A DNA stretch of 64,000 nucleotides, taken from contig NZ_VTOW01000009.1 in assembly GCF_012184425.1 (NCBI RefSeq), positions 1-64,000 on the forward strand. Reading direction: 5' to 3'. Within the stretch, counting starts at the first letter, position 1; each line of letters begins with the position of its first letter. The notes beneath the pieces were generated by a model. That model saw only the letters and a list, made by a program, of their open reading frames with translations, had not been told where the DNA came from and did no database searches. The stretch comes from Candidatus Manganitrophus noduliformans (GTDB taxonomy: Bacteria > Nitrospirota > Nitrospiria > SBBL01 > Manganitrophaceae). This document shows, one piece after another, positions 32,563 to 41,311 of the stretch. Position numbers and translations under genes: made by a program.

Positions 32563-33768
32563 ATGCCTCACGAAATCTCTCTGATTTCCACCCTTGCGAT
32601 GGGGCTTGCCTTCGCATTTTTTTTGGGGTTTATCGCGCTCCGCCTCGGCTTGTCACCGCTGGTCGGCTACCTGCTGGCCGGGATGGCCGTGGGACCGTTC
32701 ACGCCGGGGTTCGTCGCCGACGGCGCGCTGACGCCGCAACTTGCTGAAATCGGCGTCATCCTCCTGATGTTCGGCGTCGGCATGCACTTTTCGGTGGGGG
32801 ACCTGATGGCGGTTCGCAGCATCGCGCTGCCCGGCGCCGTCGTTCAGATCGCGGCGGCCACCGCGCTGGGCGCCGGCCTCGCCTCCTGGTGGGGCTGGTC
32901 GCTCGGCGCGGGATTGGTTTTCGGACTGGCATTATCGGTCGCCAGCACCGTGGTCTTGCTCCGCGCGCTGGAGGCGGGAAACGTTCTCCACTCGGACAAC
33001 GGCCGGATCGCCGTCGGCTGGCTCATCGTCGAAGACCTGGTCATGGTGCTCACCCTCGTCTTGCTGCCGGCCCTGGCGGGGTTGCTCGACGGAAAGCCGT
33101 CCGGCGGCGCCGAATCGTCGAATGTCGCGGTCGCGCTCGGCGTGACCCTCTTCAAGGTGGCGACGTTCATCGGTTTCATGTTGCTGTTCGGGCGCCGCCT
33201 GTTCCCCTGGCTGCTGAAGCGGGTGGAAAGCACCGGCTCGCGCGAGCTGTTCACCCTCGCCGTGGTAGCGATCGCCCTGGGTGTCGCTTTCGGCTCGGCC
33301 AAGCTCTTCGACGTATCCTTCGCTCTTGGGGCGTTCTTCGGCGGGGTCGTGATCAACGCGTCCGACGTGAGCCACCGGGCGGCGACCGATCTGAAACCGT
33401 TGGAGGACATTTTCGCGGTGCTCTTCTTTGTGTCGGTCGGGATGCTCTTCGACCCCGGCATCCTTGTGCGGCAGCCTTTTCAAGTGTTGGCGGCGGTTGG
33501 AATCATCCTGGTCGGCAAGTCGGTCGCGGCGGCGGTCATCGTATTGGCGCTGGGGCGTCCGCTCGATACGGCGCTGATGGTGTCGGCCGCGCTGGCGCAG
33601 ATCGGCGAGTTCTCATTTATCCTGGGCGGGCTCGGCGTCAGCCTGGGCCTGCTGCCGTCCGAGGGGTACAACCTGATCCTGGCCGGCGCGCTGCTTTCGA
33701 TCATCCTCAATCCATTTATTTTTCAATTCGCCGCCACCTTGCGGCCCAGTCCGGGTCCGGCCGTCTGA
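32563..33768 (+). CDS. CPA2-type cation/proton antiporter (KefB/YbaL-like), no RCK domain
   Basis: The 401-residue membrane protein has about 12 hydrophobic segments and CPA2 landmarks: LSPLVGYLLAGMAVGPFTPG near the N-terminus, VLLMFGVGMHFS, ALSVASTVVLLRALE, and ILFFVSVGMLFDP-type sequence near residue 290 (FAVLFFVSVGMLFDP). YbaL/KefB proteins normally end with a cytoplasmic RCK (TrkA_N) domain; here the chain stops after the membrane part. KefB-like antiporters are among the genes of transmissible stress-tolerance loci. The gene is strikingly GC-rich compared with its surroundings, a sign of transfer. Confidence 0.85.
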   Translation: MPHEISLISTLAMGLAFAFFLGFIALRLGLSPLVGYLLAGMAVGPFTPGFVADGALTPQLAEIGVILLMFGVGMHFSVGDLMAVRSIALPGAVVQIAAATALGAGLASWWGWSLGAGLVFGLALSVASTVVLLRALEAGNVLHSDNGRIAVGWLIVEDLVMVLTLVLLPALAGLLDGKPSGGAESSNVAVALGVTLFKVATFIGFMLLFGRRLFPWLLKRVESTGSRELFTLAVVAIALGVAFGSAKLFDVSFALGAFFGGVVINASDVSHRAATDLKPLEDIFAVLFFVSVGMLFDPGILVRQPFQVLAAVGIILVGKSVAAAVIVLALGRPLDTALMVSAALAQIGEFSFILGGLGVSLGLLPSEGYNLILAGALLSIILNPFIFQFAATLRPSPGPAV

Positions 33769-34053
33769 CCGATCGATTGAAAAACCGCCGATAGTGTTCA
33801 TCCTCAGGCTTTTATTCCTTAGGAAATGAAGACAGACTGAAATGTCATCTCTCTCACTCATTCGTTTCAGTGATTTGACTCGGTGTGGAAGGTTGAATTA
33901 TACAGAACCAAGCGACGACTCGATCGATCCTGGAGAATTCTCCCATTCCAATGCACTTCTTCATAAGGAGGGAAAAGAGGTGGCCGTCAAACGAACCGGG
34001 AAGAACACATAAGCGTCTTTCACCGCTAAACCGAAAAAAAGGATTTCCAAATC

Positions 34054-34494
34054 ATGGAAACACGACCCCCGCTTCCTCCGTTTACCTTTGAGACGTCCAA
34101 AGAAAAAGTCCAGGCGGCCGAAGATGCCTGGAACAGCCGTGATCCGGAACGGGTCGCTGGTGCTTACACCGAAGACTCACAGTGGCGGAATCGATCGGAA
34201 TTTTTCAGCGGTCGAGACAAGATCAAAGAATTTCTCAAACGGAAATGGGAAAAGGAGCTCGATTATCGCCTCAAGAAAGAACTTTGGAGCTTTACCGATA
34301 ATCGAATTTCGGTTCGTTTTGAGTATGAATGGCATGACGACGCCGGATTCTGGTATCGCTCTCATGGAAATGAGCAGTGGGAATTCGCCGAAAATGGCTT
34401 GATGAGAAGACGTGAAGCGAGCATCAATGATGTTCCGATCAAAGAGTCCGACCGCAAGTTCCGGTGGGAGCGCACGCCGGTCATGTCGCGGTGA
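34054..34494 (+). CDS. SnoaL/NTF2-like protein (DUF1348)
   Basis: The 146-residue protein is typical of DUF1348: [40 protein letters not shown], and a C-terminal [11 protein letters not shown]. It should form the cone-shaped NTF2 fold; function in the family is unknown. AAAGGATTTCCAAATC precedes the ATG. It is followed 31 bp later by a C39-like gene. Confidence 0.85.
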   Translation: METRPPLPPFTFETSKEKVQAAEDAWNSRDPERVAGAYTEDSQWRNRSEFFSGRDKIKEFLKRKWEKELDYRLKKELWSFTDNRISVRFEYEWHDDAGFWYRSHGNEQWEFAENGLMRRREASINDVPIKESDRKFRWERTPVMSR

Positions 34495-34525
34495 GTTCGG
34501 CAATTATCTGAGATAAGAGAGACAC

Positions 34526-34984
34526 ATGGAAGTTGTTATCCAAGAAGAGCCGACCGGCTGCGGCTTTGCGAACGTGGCGATGTTGGCAAAACGGCGTTAT
34601 GCTGAAGTAAAGGCGCTTGCAAACAGCATCGGCATCTTTGCGGCGGATCCCCGGCTTTACTCCGACACGACCTACGTGAGGCGCCTTCTTGCGGAATACG
34701 GCATCCGGGTCTCTGAGCAAGAAACGCCGTTCACTTCCTGGGAGAGCCTCCCGGAGAGGGCGCTTCTTTCAATCAAATACCCCGTTGAGGACGGGCAGCC
34801 CTTTTGGCACTGGGTGGTCTTTGTCCGGGAAAGCGGAACGCCGGTGGTTCTGGACCCGGCGAAATATCTCTCGAACAACCGAAGAACCGACTACAAGAAG
34901 ATGCAGCCAAGGTGGTTTATCGAGGTCTTTGGCCTTCCTTCCAAGGCGGGGACCGAGCGTAAAAAGCGGCCTCCCGTTTTATAA
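34526..34984 (+). CDS. C39-like papain-fold protein, copy 1
   Basis: The 152-residue protein opens VIQEEPTGCGFANVAMLAKR, with a Gln/Glu followed by Cys12, then a His in FWHWVVFVRE and an Asp in VVLDPAKY. These are the Cys-His-Asp arrangement of C39-like peptidases, though no substrate is evident and there is no signal peptide or transporter. A diverged, frameshifted paralogue lies at 37.3 kb. The copies flank the UspA and NhaP2-type genes, so a duplicated unit is likely. It may be a protease, a transglutaminase-like enzyme or an inactive binding protein. Confidence 0.65.
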   Translation: MEVVIQEEPTGCGFANVAMLAKRRYAEVKALANSIGIFAADPRLYSDTTYVRRLLAEYGIRVSEQETPFTSWESLPERALLSIKYPVEDGQPFWHWVVFVRESGTPVVLDPAKYLSNNRRTDYKKMQPRWFIEVFGLPSKAGTERKKRPPVL

Positions 34985-35079
34985 CTATTTTCATTAAAAC
35001 GCAGTCAGCGGAACGTTGAATGATGAAAGGAAGAAGACACGCGTCTGATCGAACCCCTGCTGAAAAAGGAGAATAAATC

Positions 35080-35577
35080 ATGGCGATCCTGCGTCGGATT
35101 TTAATGGCAACCGACTTTTCGAATTATTCAAAAGAGGCCCTCGACCATGCCGTTTATTTGGCAAAAAACGTCAAGGCGGAGCTGTACCTGTTCCATGTGT
35201 TCGAGCAACCGGTCTACAATCCGGCCGCGTCGAGCCGTATCGGCGCAGGGAGCATCGCGGTCCTTGAATGGATTAATAACGTGAGGGAAAAGGAGCGCGG
35301 TCGACTGATGACCCTTGCCAAAGAGGTCGGTCGCAAAGGGATCAAGGTTCATCCGATTTTGAAAGAAGGGATTCCGTTCTACGAAATTCTCAAATCCGCC
35401 GAAGAAACCTCGGCGGATCTGATCGTGCTCGGCACGCAGGGCCGGACCGGTCTCGACCGCTTCATGATGGGGAGCGTGGCCGAGCGGGTGGCGCAAAAGG
35501 CCCCCTGCCCGGTGTATGTCGTCAGGCCCAAGACCCGCGCGGCAATAAAAAAGAGAAGACGCGCAGGCCCGGATTGA
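35080..35577 (+). CDS. uspA: Universal stress protein (UspA family)
   Basis: The 165-residue protein has the Usp fold: ILMATDFSNYSKEALDHAVY at the N-terminus and the ATP-binding signature GTQGRTGLDRFMMGSVAERV (G-2x-G-9x-GS) near residue 125. Such ATP-binding Usps accumulate in stationary phase and stress. A basic tail (RAAIKKRRRAGPD) is unusual. AAAGGAGAATAAATC precedes the ATG. Confidence 0.9.
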   Translation: MAILRRILMATDFSNYSKEALDHAVYLAKNVKAELYLFHVFEQPVYNPAASSRIGAGSIAVLEWINNVREKERGRLMTLAKEVGRKGIKVHPILKEGIPFYEILKSAEETSADLIVLGTQGRTGLDRFMMGSVAERVAQKAPCPVYVVRPKTRAAIKKRRRAGPD

Positions 35578-35741
35578 ATCTTGCGTCTCAAAAAAGGAGT
35601 TCGCCCTTGCCTTTTTCGGCGTCATACCTTAACATTTTAAAGAGATTTCCTGAGTTTTCCTTTCCCTCTCACTTCTTCGATCATTCCTTATGGAAGGCCG
35701 GCGCTTTCCCGCCGAAGCCATAAAAGAGAGCCGTTTGCGCA

Positions 35742-37238
35742 ATGATCTCTGATTTCCACATTGAATACATTCTCGTCGGCGCTTCTATTCTCATTCTGAT
35801 CAGCGTCTTCGCCAGCAAAGCCTCGGGGAGATTGGGGGTTCCCTCGCTTCTCCTCTTCATCCTCATCGGCATGCTCGCCGGATCGGACGGACCCGGGGGG
35901 ATCGAATTTGCCGATTTCCGGCTGGCCCAGTCGCTCGGGGTCATCGCTCTCTCCTTTATTCTTTTTTCCGGCGGCCTCGACACCGATTGGAGAAGGGTTC
36001 GTCCCGTCCTCGGAAAAGGCCTTGCCCTCTCCACGCTCGGTGTCCTGATCACGGCGGTGCTGGTCGGCCTCTTTGCCATGCTGATTCTCGATCTCTCATT
36101 TATTCAAGGGATGCTTCTCGGGGCGATCGTCTCCTCCACCGATGCGGCGGCGGTTTTCGCGGTCCTTCGGTCGAAGAATGTCAGCTTGCGGGGAAATTTA
36201 AAGCCGTTGCTGGAGCTCGAATCGGGAAGCAACGACCCGATGGCGGTCTTCCTCACGATCGGCATGATCGGTCTCTTGTCCGATCCGGGCGCTTCCATGC
36301 TCGATCTGATCCCGATGTTCGTTCAGCAGATGGCGGTCGGCGCCCTCCTCGGATACGCGATGGGGAGAGGGATGACCCACCTGGTCAACCGGATGCGGCT
36401 GGAGTATGAAGGGCTCTATCCGGTGCTGACCCTCTCTTTGGTTCTCCTCACGTATGGGGCGACCGCCTCGCTTGGAGGGAATGGGTTCTTGGCGGTTTAT
36501 GTCGCCGGTCTGATGATGGGGAACAGCGACTTCATTCATAAGAAGAGCTTGATGCGCTTTCAGGACGGGGTGGCTTGGCTGATGCAGATTACGATGTTCC
36601 TGACCCTGGGGCTGCTGGTCTTTCCATCGCAGCTCGTTCCGGTCATCGGGGCCGGCCTCTTCATTTCGGCCTTTCTGATTTTCGTCGCCCGTCCCCTCGC
36701 CGTCTTTTTAACCCTCTTTCCATTCAAGATGGACATTAAAGAGAAACTTTTGTTGGCCTGGGTGGGACTGCGCGGCGCGGTTCCGATCGTTTTAGCGACC
36801 TTCCCGCTGCTGGCCGGTGTTCCCCAGGCCGATACCCTCTTCAACCTCGTCTTTTTTATCGTCCTGACCTCCGCCCTTTTGCAAGGATCGTCGATCCCCT
36901 GGGTCGCAAGAAAACTCGGGGTCGAAGCCCCCCTTCCCGACCGGTCTCCCTATCCGATCACCTATGGGCCCAATGAAAGGGTCAAGGGGGAGCTGATTGA
37001 GATAGAAATCCCGAGCCGCTCTCCCGTGGTCGGAAAACAGATCGTGGATGTCGGCTTTCCCCGGGAAGCCCTGATCGTCTTGATCAGGAGAAAGGATGAA
37101 TTCCTTGTCTCCACCGGAGCAACGGTTCTTGAACCGGAAGATATTTTATTGATTTTAGGGAATCAAGAAGCCCTTACAAAAGCCCGCTCTTTCATCGAAG
37201 GGGATTCATCCACTGAAGGAGTAAGGCCTCTCGCCTGA
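35742..37238 (+). CDS. NhaP2/CvrA-type K+(Na+)/H+ antiporter
   Basis: The 498-residue protein has 12-13 membrane segments with the CPA1/NhaP2 motifs FILFSGGLDTDWRRVRPVLG, IVSSTDAAAVFAVLR and LELESGSNDPMAV, then a cytoplasmic RCK_C (TrkA_C) domain at about 400-490 (ELIEIEIPSRSPVVGKQIVD). It exchanges K+ or Na+ for protons across the inner membrane, gated by the C-terminal domain. It lies between UspA and the second C39-like gene. Confidence 0.9.
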   Translation: MISDFHIEYILVGASILILISVFASKASGRLGVPSLLLFILIGMLAGSDGPGGIEFADFRLAQSLGVIALSFILFSGGLDTDWRRVRPVLGKGLALSTLGVLITAVLVGLFAMLILDLSFIQGMLLGAIVSSTDAAAVFAVLRSKNVSLRGNLKPLLELESGSNDPMAVFLTIGMIGLLSDPGASMLDLIPMFVQQMAVGALLGYAMGRGMTHLVNRMRLEYEGLYPVLTLSLVLLTYGATASLGGNGFLAVYVAGLMMGNSDFIHKKSLMRFQDGVAWLMQITMFLTLGLLVFPSQLVPVIGAGLFISAFLIFVARPLAVFLTLFPFKMDIKEKLLLAWVGLRGAVPIVLATFPLLAGVPQADTLFNLVFFIVLTSALLQGSSIPWVARKLGVEAPLPDRSPYPITYGPNERVKGELIEIEIPSRSPVVGKQIVDVGFPREALIVLIRRKDEFLVSTGATVLEPEDILLILGNQEALTKARSFIEGDSSTEGVRPLA

Positions 37239-37324
37239 TTGGCCCGAGGGAGGGATCCCCGGCCGGTCGAGAAAAATGGCTTGCGAAGATGCACACGCTA
37301 AACCGCAAGGGGAAATAGGGAACG

Positions 37325-37781
37325 ATGAAAGTTGTTCTCCAAGAAGAGCCGACCGGCTGCGGCCTGGCGAGTGTGGCGATGTTGTCCGGACAGAAGTATG
37401 CCGCGGTCAAAGCGCTGGCGAACCGCCTCGGCATCTTTGCAGAAGATATCCGGCTTTATTCGGAGACCGGCTACGTCCGGCGCCTTCTGAAAGAATACGG
37501 CCTTCAGCAATCCGAAGAAGAGACGCCCTTTACGTCTTGGAAGGAGTTACCGGATCAGGCGCTCCTTGCGATCAAATATCACATCGAAAATGACTGGCCC
37601 TTTTGGCACTGGGTGGTGTTCGTTCGAGAAGGGGGAGAGCCGGTCGTTCTCGACCCGGCGAAATATCTCTCGAAGAACCGACTTCGAGGCGATGCAGCCC
37701 AAGTGGTTCATCGGGGTCCGGCCGCACGCGGCAGATATCATGGGGCCAAAATCAAGCCGTAAAGAAGCAGGGCCAGAATGA
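37325..37781 (+). pseudogene. C39-like protein, copy 2, frameshifted
   Basis: It opens VLQEEPTGCGLASVAMLSGQ and is close to copy 1 through VVLDPAKYLSKN. It then leaves the frame because eight bases present in copy 1 (within AACAACCGAAGAACC) are missing near 37676. In the +1 frame the sequence continues RTDFEAMQPKWFIGVRPHAA to a stop at 37779-37781, matching the copy 1 tail (RTDYKKMQPRWFIEVFGLPS). The Cys-His-Asp core lies before the break, so a shortened protein with an altered tail (to 37762) could still fold. The 3' end overlaps the convergent DUF1634 gene. Confidence 0.7.
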
Positions 37782-38136
37782 TAATCGCCATGGCGGCGTA
37801 AAAACGATCACGCTGGCGTACAAACGCGAAGGCCAAGAAGGCCACCCGAGCCACCGGCGTCGCGATTAGTAAGAGGAGTCCCAACTGAATCAAACCGCGG
37901 CTGCGGAAAGACAGGGCATCGGCCACGACGCCCGAAACGCTCCGCAGGTCGTCGGGCTCCCCCTGAAAACCGCGGTAGGGGGGAAGGGCTGCGCCGTATC
38001 GAATCAGGTAAAGCGACCCGCCGATCAGGACGATCATCGCAGCAACCGTCACGCCGAAGCGGAGCAGATTCCCGACGATCTGTTCGACCCGATGATCGCT
38101 CCAGACCTTTTCCGAAACCGCGATCTTCATCTTCAT
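37738..38136 (-). CDS. DUF1634 membrane protein
   Basis: About 132 residues from the ATG at 38136, which follows AAGGGGGAACGTTC. Three hydrophobic segments (VTVAAMIVLIGGSLYLIRYG, LIQLGLLLLIATPVARVAFL, YAAMAIIILALLLYGLI) match DUF1634, a family normally encoded next to TauE/SafE-type exporters. The partner here is a broken TauE fragment just upstream. The 3' end overlaps the convergent C39-like copy 2. Confidence 0.8.
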   Translation of the reverse strand: MKMKIAVSEKVWSDHRVEQIVGNLLRFGVTVAAMIVLIGGSLYLIRYGAALPPYRGFQGEPDDLRSVSGVVADALSFRSRGLIQLGLLLLIATPVARVAFLAFAFVRQRDRFYAAMAIIILALLLYGLILAP

Positions 38137-38150
38137 GAACGTTCCCCCTT

Positions 38151-38437
38151 TTAGAGGCGGCCGGTCCATCCTTTATAAATCATTTCAACCGCCAATATCA
38201 GGATCACGCCGGTGAACATGAGCCGTAAGTGCCGCGGCCGCGCGAAGACCAATTGACGCGCTCCCAACAAGGCGCCCGGGAGAACCCCAACATCACCGGC
38301 ATCGAAAGACCGGGATCGATATAACCCCGACTGAAGTAAATCCCCGCACTGGCCGCTGCGGTCACCCCGATCATAAAATTGCTGGTGGTCGTGGAGACCT
38401 TAAACGGAAGCCGCATCGTCCGATCCATCGCGAGCAC
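38151..38437 (-). pseudogene. TauE/SafE-type exporter, C-terminal fragment
   Basis: The frame begins LAMDRTMRLPFKVSTTTSNF and GVTAAASAGIYFSRGYIDPG, typical of the C-terminal half of TauE/SafE permeases. It then loses frame after PVMLGF; in the neighbouring frame it continues GVLPGALLGARQLVFARPRH and LMFTGVILILAVEMIYKGWT to a TAA at 38151-38153. The N-terminal half is missing. It is the decayed partner of the intact DUF1634 gene. Confidence 0.7.
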
Positions 38438-38491
38438 CTTCAGCCGAAATGTTTGTTTTATCTCTTGCTGTAATCGTCTCTTTGTATTATA

Positions 38492-38507
38492 ATCTTACTA
38501 GTAAGAT
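38492..38507. promoter_or_regulatory. Operator of the AbrB-PIN module
   Basis: ATCTTACTAGTAAGAT is a perfect 16-bp palindrome 21 bp upstream of the antitoxin ATG. A decayed relative of this promoter occurs near 25.55 kb. Confidence 0.55.
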
Positions 38508-38528
38508 AATCTATTTGGGAGTGATCCA

Positions 38529-38792
38529 ATGTCTGATTTAGCGACAACAAAAATGTCCTCCAAAGGGCAGGTCGTCATTCCGGAGAATATTCGTAAGCGA
38601 CTGAAATTAAAAGCCGGCTCTCAGTTCGTAGTGGTAGGGGACGAAGATGTGGTGATCCTCAAAGCCATTTCGGCTCCGTCTATGGAAGAGTTTGACACCT
38701 TGATCGCAGAGGCCCGTAAACAAGCCAGAGAAGCCGGTTTGAAGAAGGCGGATATCGCTGCTGCAGTTGCGAAGGCCCGGGGCCGGAATTGA
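38529..38792 (+). CDS. SpoVT/AbrB-type antitoxin
   Basis: The 87-residue protein opens with the swapped-hairpin AbrB motif TKMSSKGQVVIPENIRKRLK and LKAGSQFVVVGDEDVVILKA, then a helical tail (FDTLIAEARKQAREAGLKKA). It pairs with a COG1569-type PIN toxin whose first codons overlap its stop. Confidence 0.85.
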   Translation: MSDLATTKMSSKGQVVIPENIRKRLKLKAGSQFVVVGDEDVVILKAISAPSMEEFDTLIAEARKQAREAGLKKADIAAAVAKARGRN

Positions 38793-39194
38793 GAATTATT
38801 CTCGACACGCATGTTTTTTGTCTCAGGGGTGTTCTTTACCGGTCCTCCTTATCAGATCCTCAAAGCGTGGAGAGAGGGAAGAGTAAGATTGATCGTCTCC
38901 CCGGAAATACTCGAGGAGTACGAGCGAGTCGGCAAAATCCTTGCTGAGGAATTCCCATCCATCAACCTTCAGCCAATCCTCGATTTTGTTACAATCAAGG
39001 CGGAGATAATTTCTGCTGAACGGTTATCTGAGCGTGTCAGCGACGATCCTGACGATGATAAATTTCTTGCCTGCGCGATTTCAGCGAACAGTAAAATCGT
39101 TATCAGTGGAGACCGGCATTTGCTAAAGGTGTCTGGTTTCAGGGGCATTAAAGTAATGAAGCCACGTCCTTTTGTCGATGACTATCTCACTTGA
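38789..39194 (+). pseudogene. COG1569-type PIN toxin with T6 frameshift
   Basis: The natural start (TTG at 38789, overlapping the antitoxin stop) reads LRIILDTHVF and then runs into a six-T tract at 38813-38818. The rest continues one frame over as VSGVFFTGPPYQILKAWREG to DDKFLACAISANSKIVISGD. Removing one T restores a normal PIN toxin (DTHVFVSGVFF). In the uncorrected frame the first in-frame ATG (38811) omits the catalytic Asp of LDTH. It may be a loss-of-function mutation, polymerase slippage at the T tract, or a sequencing error. Confidence 0.65.
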
Positions 39195-39304
39195 TCTTCT
39201 CAATACTTTTGCTATCCGAAACTGTTAGGGAAAATAATCTGATTTCTTAGAATACTGGACGATCTTCCTCTGGCTGGAAAGATACTTTCGTCAGGTTCCC
39301 TTGC

Positions 39305-39348
39305 TTGACAAATAGGACATATTTCGTTAAAATAATGACAAATGTCAT
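39305..39348 (+). promoter_or_regulatory. Promoter/operator of the Xre-RES module
   Basis: TTGACA (39305-39310), 17-bp spacer, TAAAAT (39328-39333): a near-consensus sigma-70 promoter. ATGACA-aa-TGTCAT (39335-39348) overlaps the expected start point and suits autorepression by the antitoxin. Confidence 0.65.
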
Positions 39349-39371
39349 AGTACATGCAAAGAGAGGATTTC

Positions 39372-39818
39372 ATGGATACGCTTACAATAAAAGAGAGCGA
39401 CAAACAAGCGGATGCGATCTTCAAAAAGATCTTCCATAAGCAATTAAAATCCTACATGGACGTCATCGAAATGAGCAAAGAGGGGATCACCAAAGCCTCC
39501 CTCATGGAGTTTATTCATTTTTTAAACTTCTCGCCCGATCAGTTTGCACATTTGCTTCCCATCACGCTTCGCACGATTCAGAGATACTCCAGCAAGCAGA
39601 AATTTAGCCCCACCATCTCCGAGCACATTATCCAGTTGGTCTTTCTCGTGGGAAAAGGCATCGAGGTGTTCGGATCACTCGAGAAGTTTATGGGCTGGTT
39701 TAATACACCGAGCAAGGCCTTAGGCGGGAGGGTCCCGAGCGATTTGGTCAGTCTTAAAACCGGGACCCAAATGGTCATGGACGAACTCGGTCGAATTGAG
39801 TATGGTGTGTATGCATGA
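39372..39818 (+). CDS. Xre/MbcA/ParS-type antitoxin (DUF2384)
   Basis: About 148 residues from ATG 39372 (after GAGAGGATTTC; the frame is open from 39354). It has an N-terminal HTH-like region (LMEFIHFLNFSPDQFAHLLP then LRTIQRYSSKQ) and the DUF2384 toxin-binding C-terminus (GKGIEVFGSLEKFMGWFNTP, ALGGRVPSDLVSLKTG). It overlaps the RES-domain gene by 4 bp. Confidence 0.88.
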   Translation: MDTLTIKESDKQADAIFKKIFHKQLKSYMDVIEMSKEGITKASLMEFIHFLNFSPDQFAHLLPITLRTIQRYSSKQKFSPTISEHIIQLVFLVGKGIEVFGSLEKFMGWFNTPSKALGGRVPSDLVSLKTGTQMVMDELGRIEYGVYA

Positions 39819-40285
39819 GGGAGGTCTATCGGATCGCCCTCGCAAAACATGCGCGCGACCTCTCAGGAAAGGGGGCGAGACTCACGGGGGGCCGATGGAA
39901 CACCAAAGATACGGCGGTCATCTACACCTCTGAGAGTAGATCGCTCGCGGCAATGGAATACCTGGTCCATGTGTCGCTGACTGACATCCCACCCGAAATA
40001 AAAATAACCTCGATCGGCATCTCTGAAACGATCATTCCGAAAGAAATCGATCCATCCGATCTACCCAAAGATTGGCGTAAAAGTCCCGCCCCTTTCTTGT
40101 TGGGAGACATCGGTGCGAAGTGGGTATCGGGTATGGATAGCCTTTTATTGCGCGTTCCATCCGCCGTTGTCCTGCATGAGTTTAACATCCTAATTAACCC
40201 GGCTCACCCCGACATGAAATCCGTCAAAATCGTCGATGTGGAGAGCTTTATCTATGATGAGAGACTCCACAAGCCGACGAAATAA
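39815..40285 (+). CDS. RES-domain toxin
   Basis: The 156-residue protein has the RES motifs: YRIALAKHARDLSGKGARLT, GGRWN with Arg, YTSESRSLAAMEYLVHV with Glu, and SAVVLHEFNILINPAHPDMK. RES toxins degrade NAD+ or ADP-ribosylate targets. It is coupled to the antitoxin by ATGA overlap and looks intact. Confidence 0.88.
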   Translation: MREVYRIALAKHARDLSGKGARLTGGRWNTKDTAVIYTSESRSLAAMEYLVHVSLTDIPPEIKITSIGISETIIPKEIDPSDLPKDWRKSPAPFLLGDIGAKWVSGMDSLLLRVPSAVVLHEFNILINPAHPDMKSVKIVDVESFIYDERLHKPTK

Positions 40286-40350
40286 TAAAAGCGGTATCAC
40301 TCCATGATTAAAGATCGACCAAAGACCGGCTCGCTGTCTGCGCCGGAGTC

Positions 40351-40449
40351 GGCTCGGGGAGCGCTGCCGGCAGAGGTATCGAATCCGCCTTAATTGAATC
40401 CTGACGAAATAGCCCGAAGTCGGGGTCAACCATCATAGTCCTGCGGAGC
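40351..40449 (+). ncRNA. Duplicated structured intergenic element, copy A
   Basis: About 100 nt strongly similar to 41355-41460, including CGCTGCCGG, ATCCGCCTTAAT, GAATCC, CCCGAAGTCGGG (a hairpin whose arms are kept in both copies while the loop varies) and GGTCAACCATCATAG. No terminator follows this copy. No coding capacity. A cis-regulatory RNA or a small mobile RNA element is likely. Confidence 0.5.
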
Positions 40450-40644
40450 AAACATGAGGTTTTAGCGCAGGTAATCCGGTTTCTGCCGACACGTCAGAGT
40501 GGTCCGGAGGATCCTGCAGGCCAAGAGGCGGCTGAGGATGAAGGGAGCGATGAGATTCCTTTGGATCATGTTCTGCATCTGCGCTTTGGATTTGATCTTG
40601 TGATCGAAAATTGTTACACTTAAGGCAGTTCTCGGAGAGAGAAG
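40450..40644. other. Intergenic, nothing else recognised
   Basis: Leader region of the Uma2 gene; TTGTTACACTTAAGG near 40606-40620 may hold promoter elements. Confidence 0.35.
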
Positions 40645-41196
40645 ATGTTGAAGACGAAGATCAAATTAACCTATGCCGATTATGTCGCCCTGCCCGATGA
40701 GAAGCGCTACGAATTGATCGAGGGGGATCTTTATATGGTTCCAGCGCCCGGGTTCTATCACCAGGTTGTTTCTCGAAATATTGAAATGGCCCTTTGGGAT
40801 ATTGTGAAGTCCCACCGCTTGGGAGTGGTGCTAGATGCCCCGGTGGATGTGGTCCTCACCCAGGAAGATGTGGTTCAACCCGATATTCTGTTTATCTCCA
40901 ACGAACGGCGCAGCATCATTACCGAGAAGTATCTCTCCGGTGCGCCTGATTTGATCATCGAGATCCTCTCCCCCTCCTCAATGGAGCGGGATAAACTCGT
41001 CAAACGCAATCTGTATGCCGAGCATGGGGTTTCCGAATACTGGATCGTCAATCCGGTAGGGAAACAGATCGAGGTCCTTCTTCTGAAAAGCCATGCGTTT
41101 GTTCTGTACGGAATCTTTTTAATCGATGATCGCCTCACCTCCCCGCTCCTGCCGGGGTTTGAACTTTCCCTTGAGAGCGTTTTTGAACCCGCATAG
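40645..41196 (+). CDS. Uma2-family (DUF820) putative nuclease
   Basis: The 183-residue protein has the Uma2 PD-(D/E)XK-like pattern: ADYVALPDEKRYELIEGDLY, VVQPDILFISNERR, APDLIIEILSPSS and RDKLVKRNLYAEHGVSEYWI, where Asp, Glu and Lys would form the nuclease site. Most family members are uncharacterised and highly multiplied in some genomes. AGAGAGAAG precedes the ATG. Confidence 0.88.
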   Translation: MLKTKIKLTYADYVALPDEKRYELIEGDLYMVPAPGFYHQVVSRNIEMALWDIVKSHRLGVVLDAPVDVVLTQEDVVQPDILFISNERRSIITEKYLSGAPDLIIEILSPSSMERDKLVKRNLYAEHGVSEYWIVNPVGKQIEVLLLKSHAFVLYGIFLIDDRLTSPLLPGFELSLESVFEPA

Positions 41197-41311
41197 CCAG
41201 TTGACCTCCTGCGCTTCTATCCCCAGTGACGCGGGGTGGTTGGGTTTGGATTTCGCTTCCTCCATCTCCTAGAGATGAAGCCTCCAAGAAATAGTGGGAT
41301 GATAAATCTAT

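Noticed and set aside
32844-33794. Long open frames on both strands within the antiporter gene
   Set aside because: High GC content removes stop codons; the products are Arg/Pro/Ala-rich and not protein-like, whereas the called frame has clear membrane segments.
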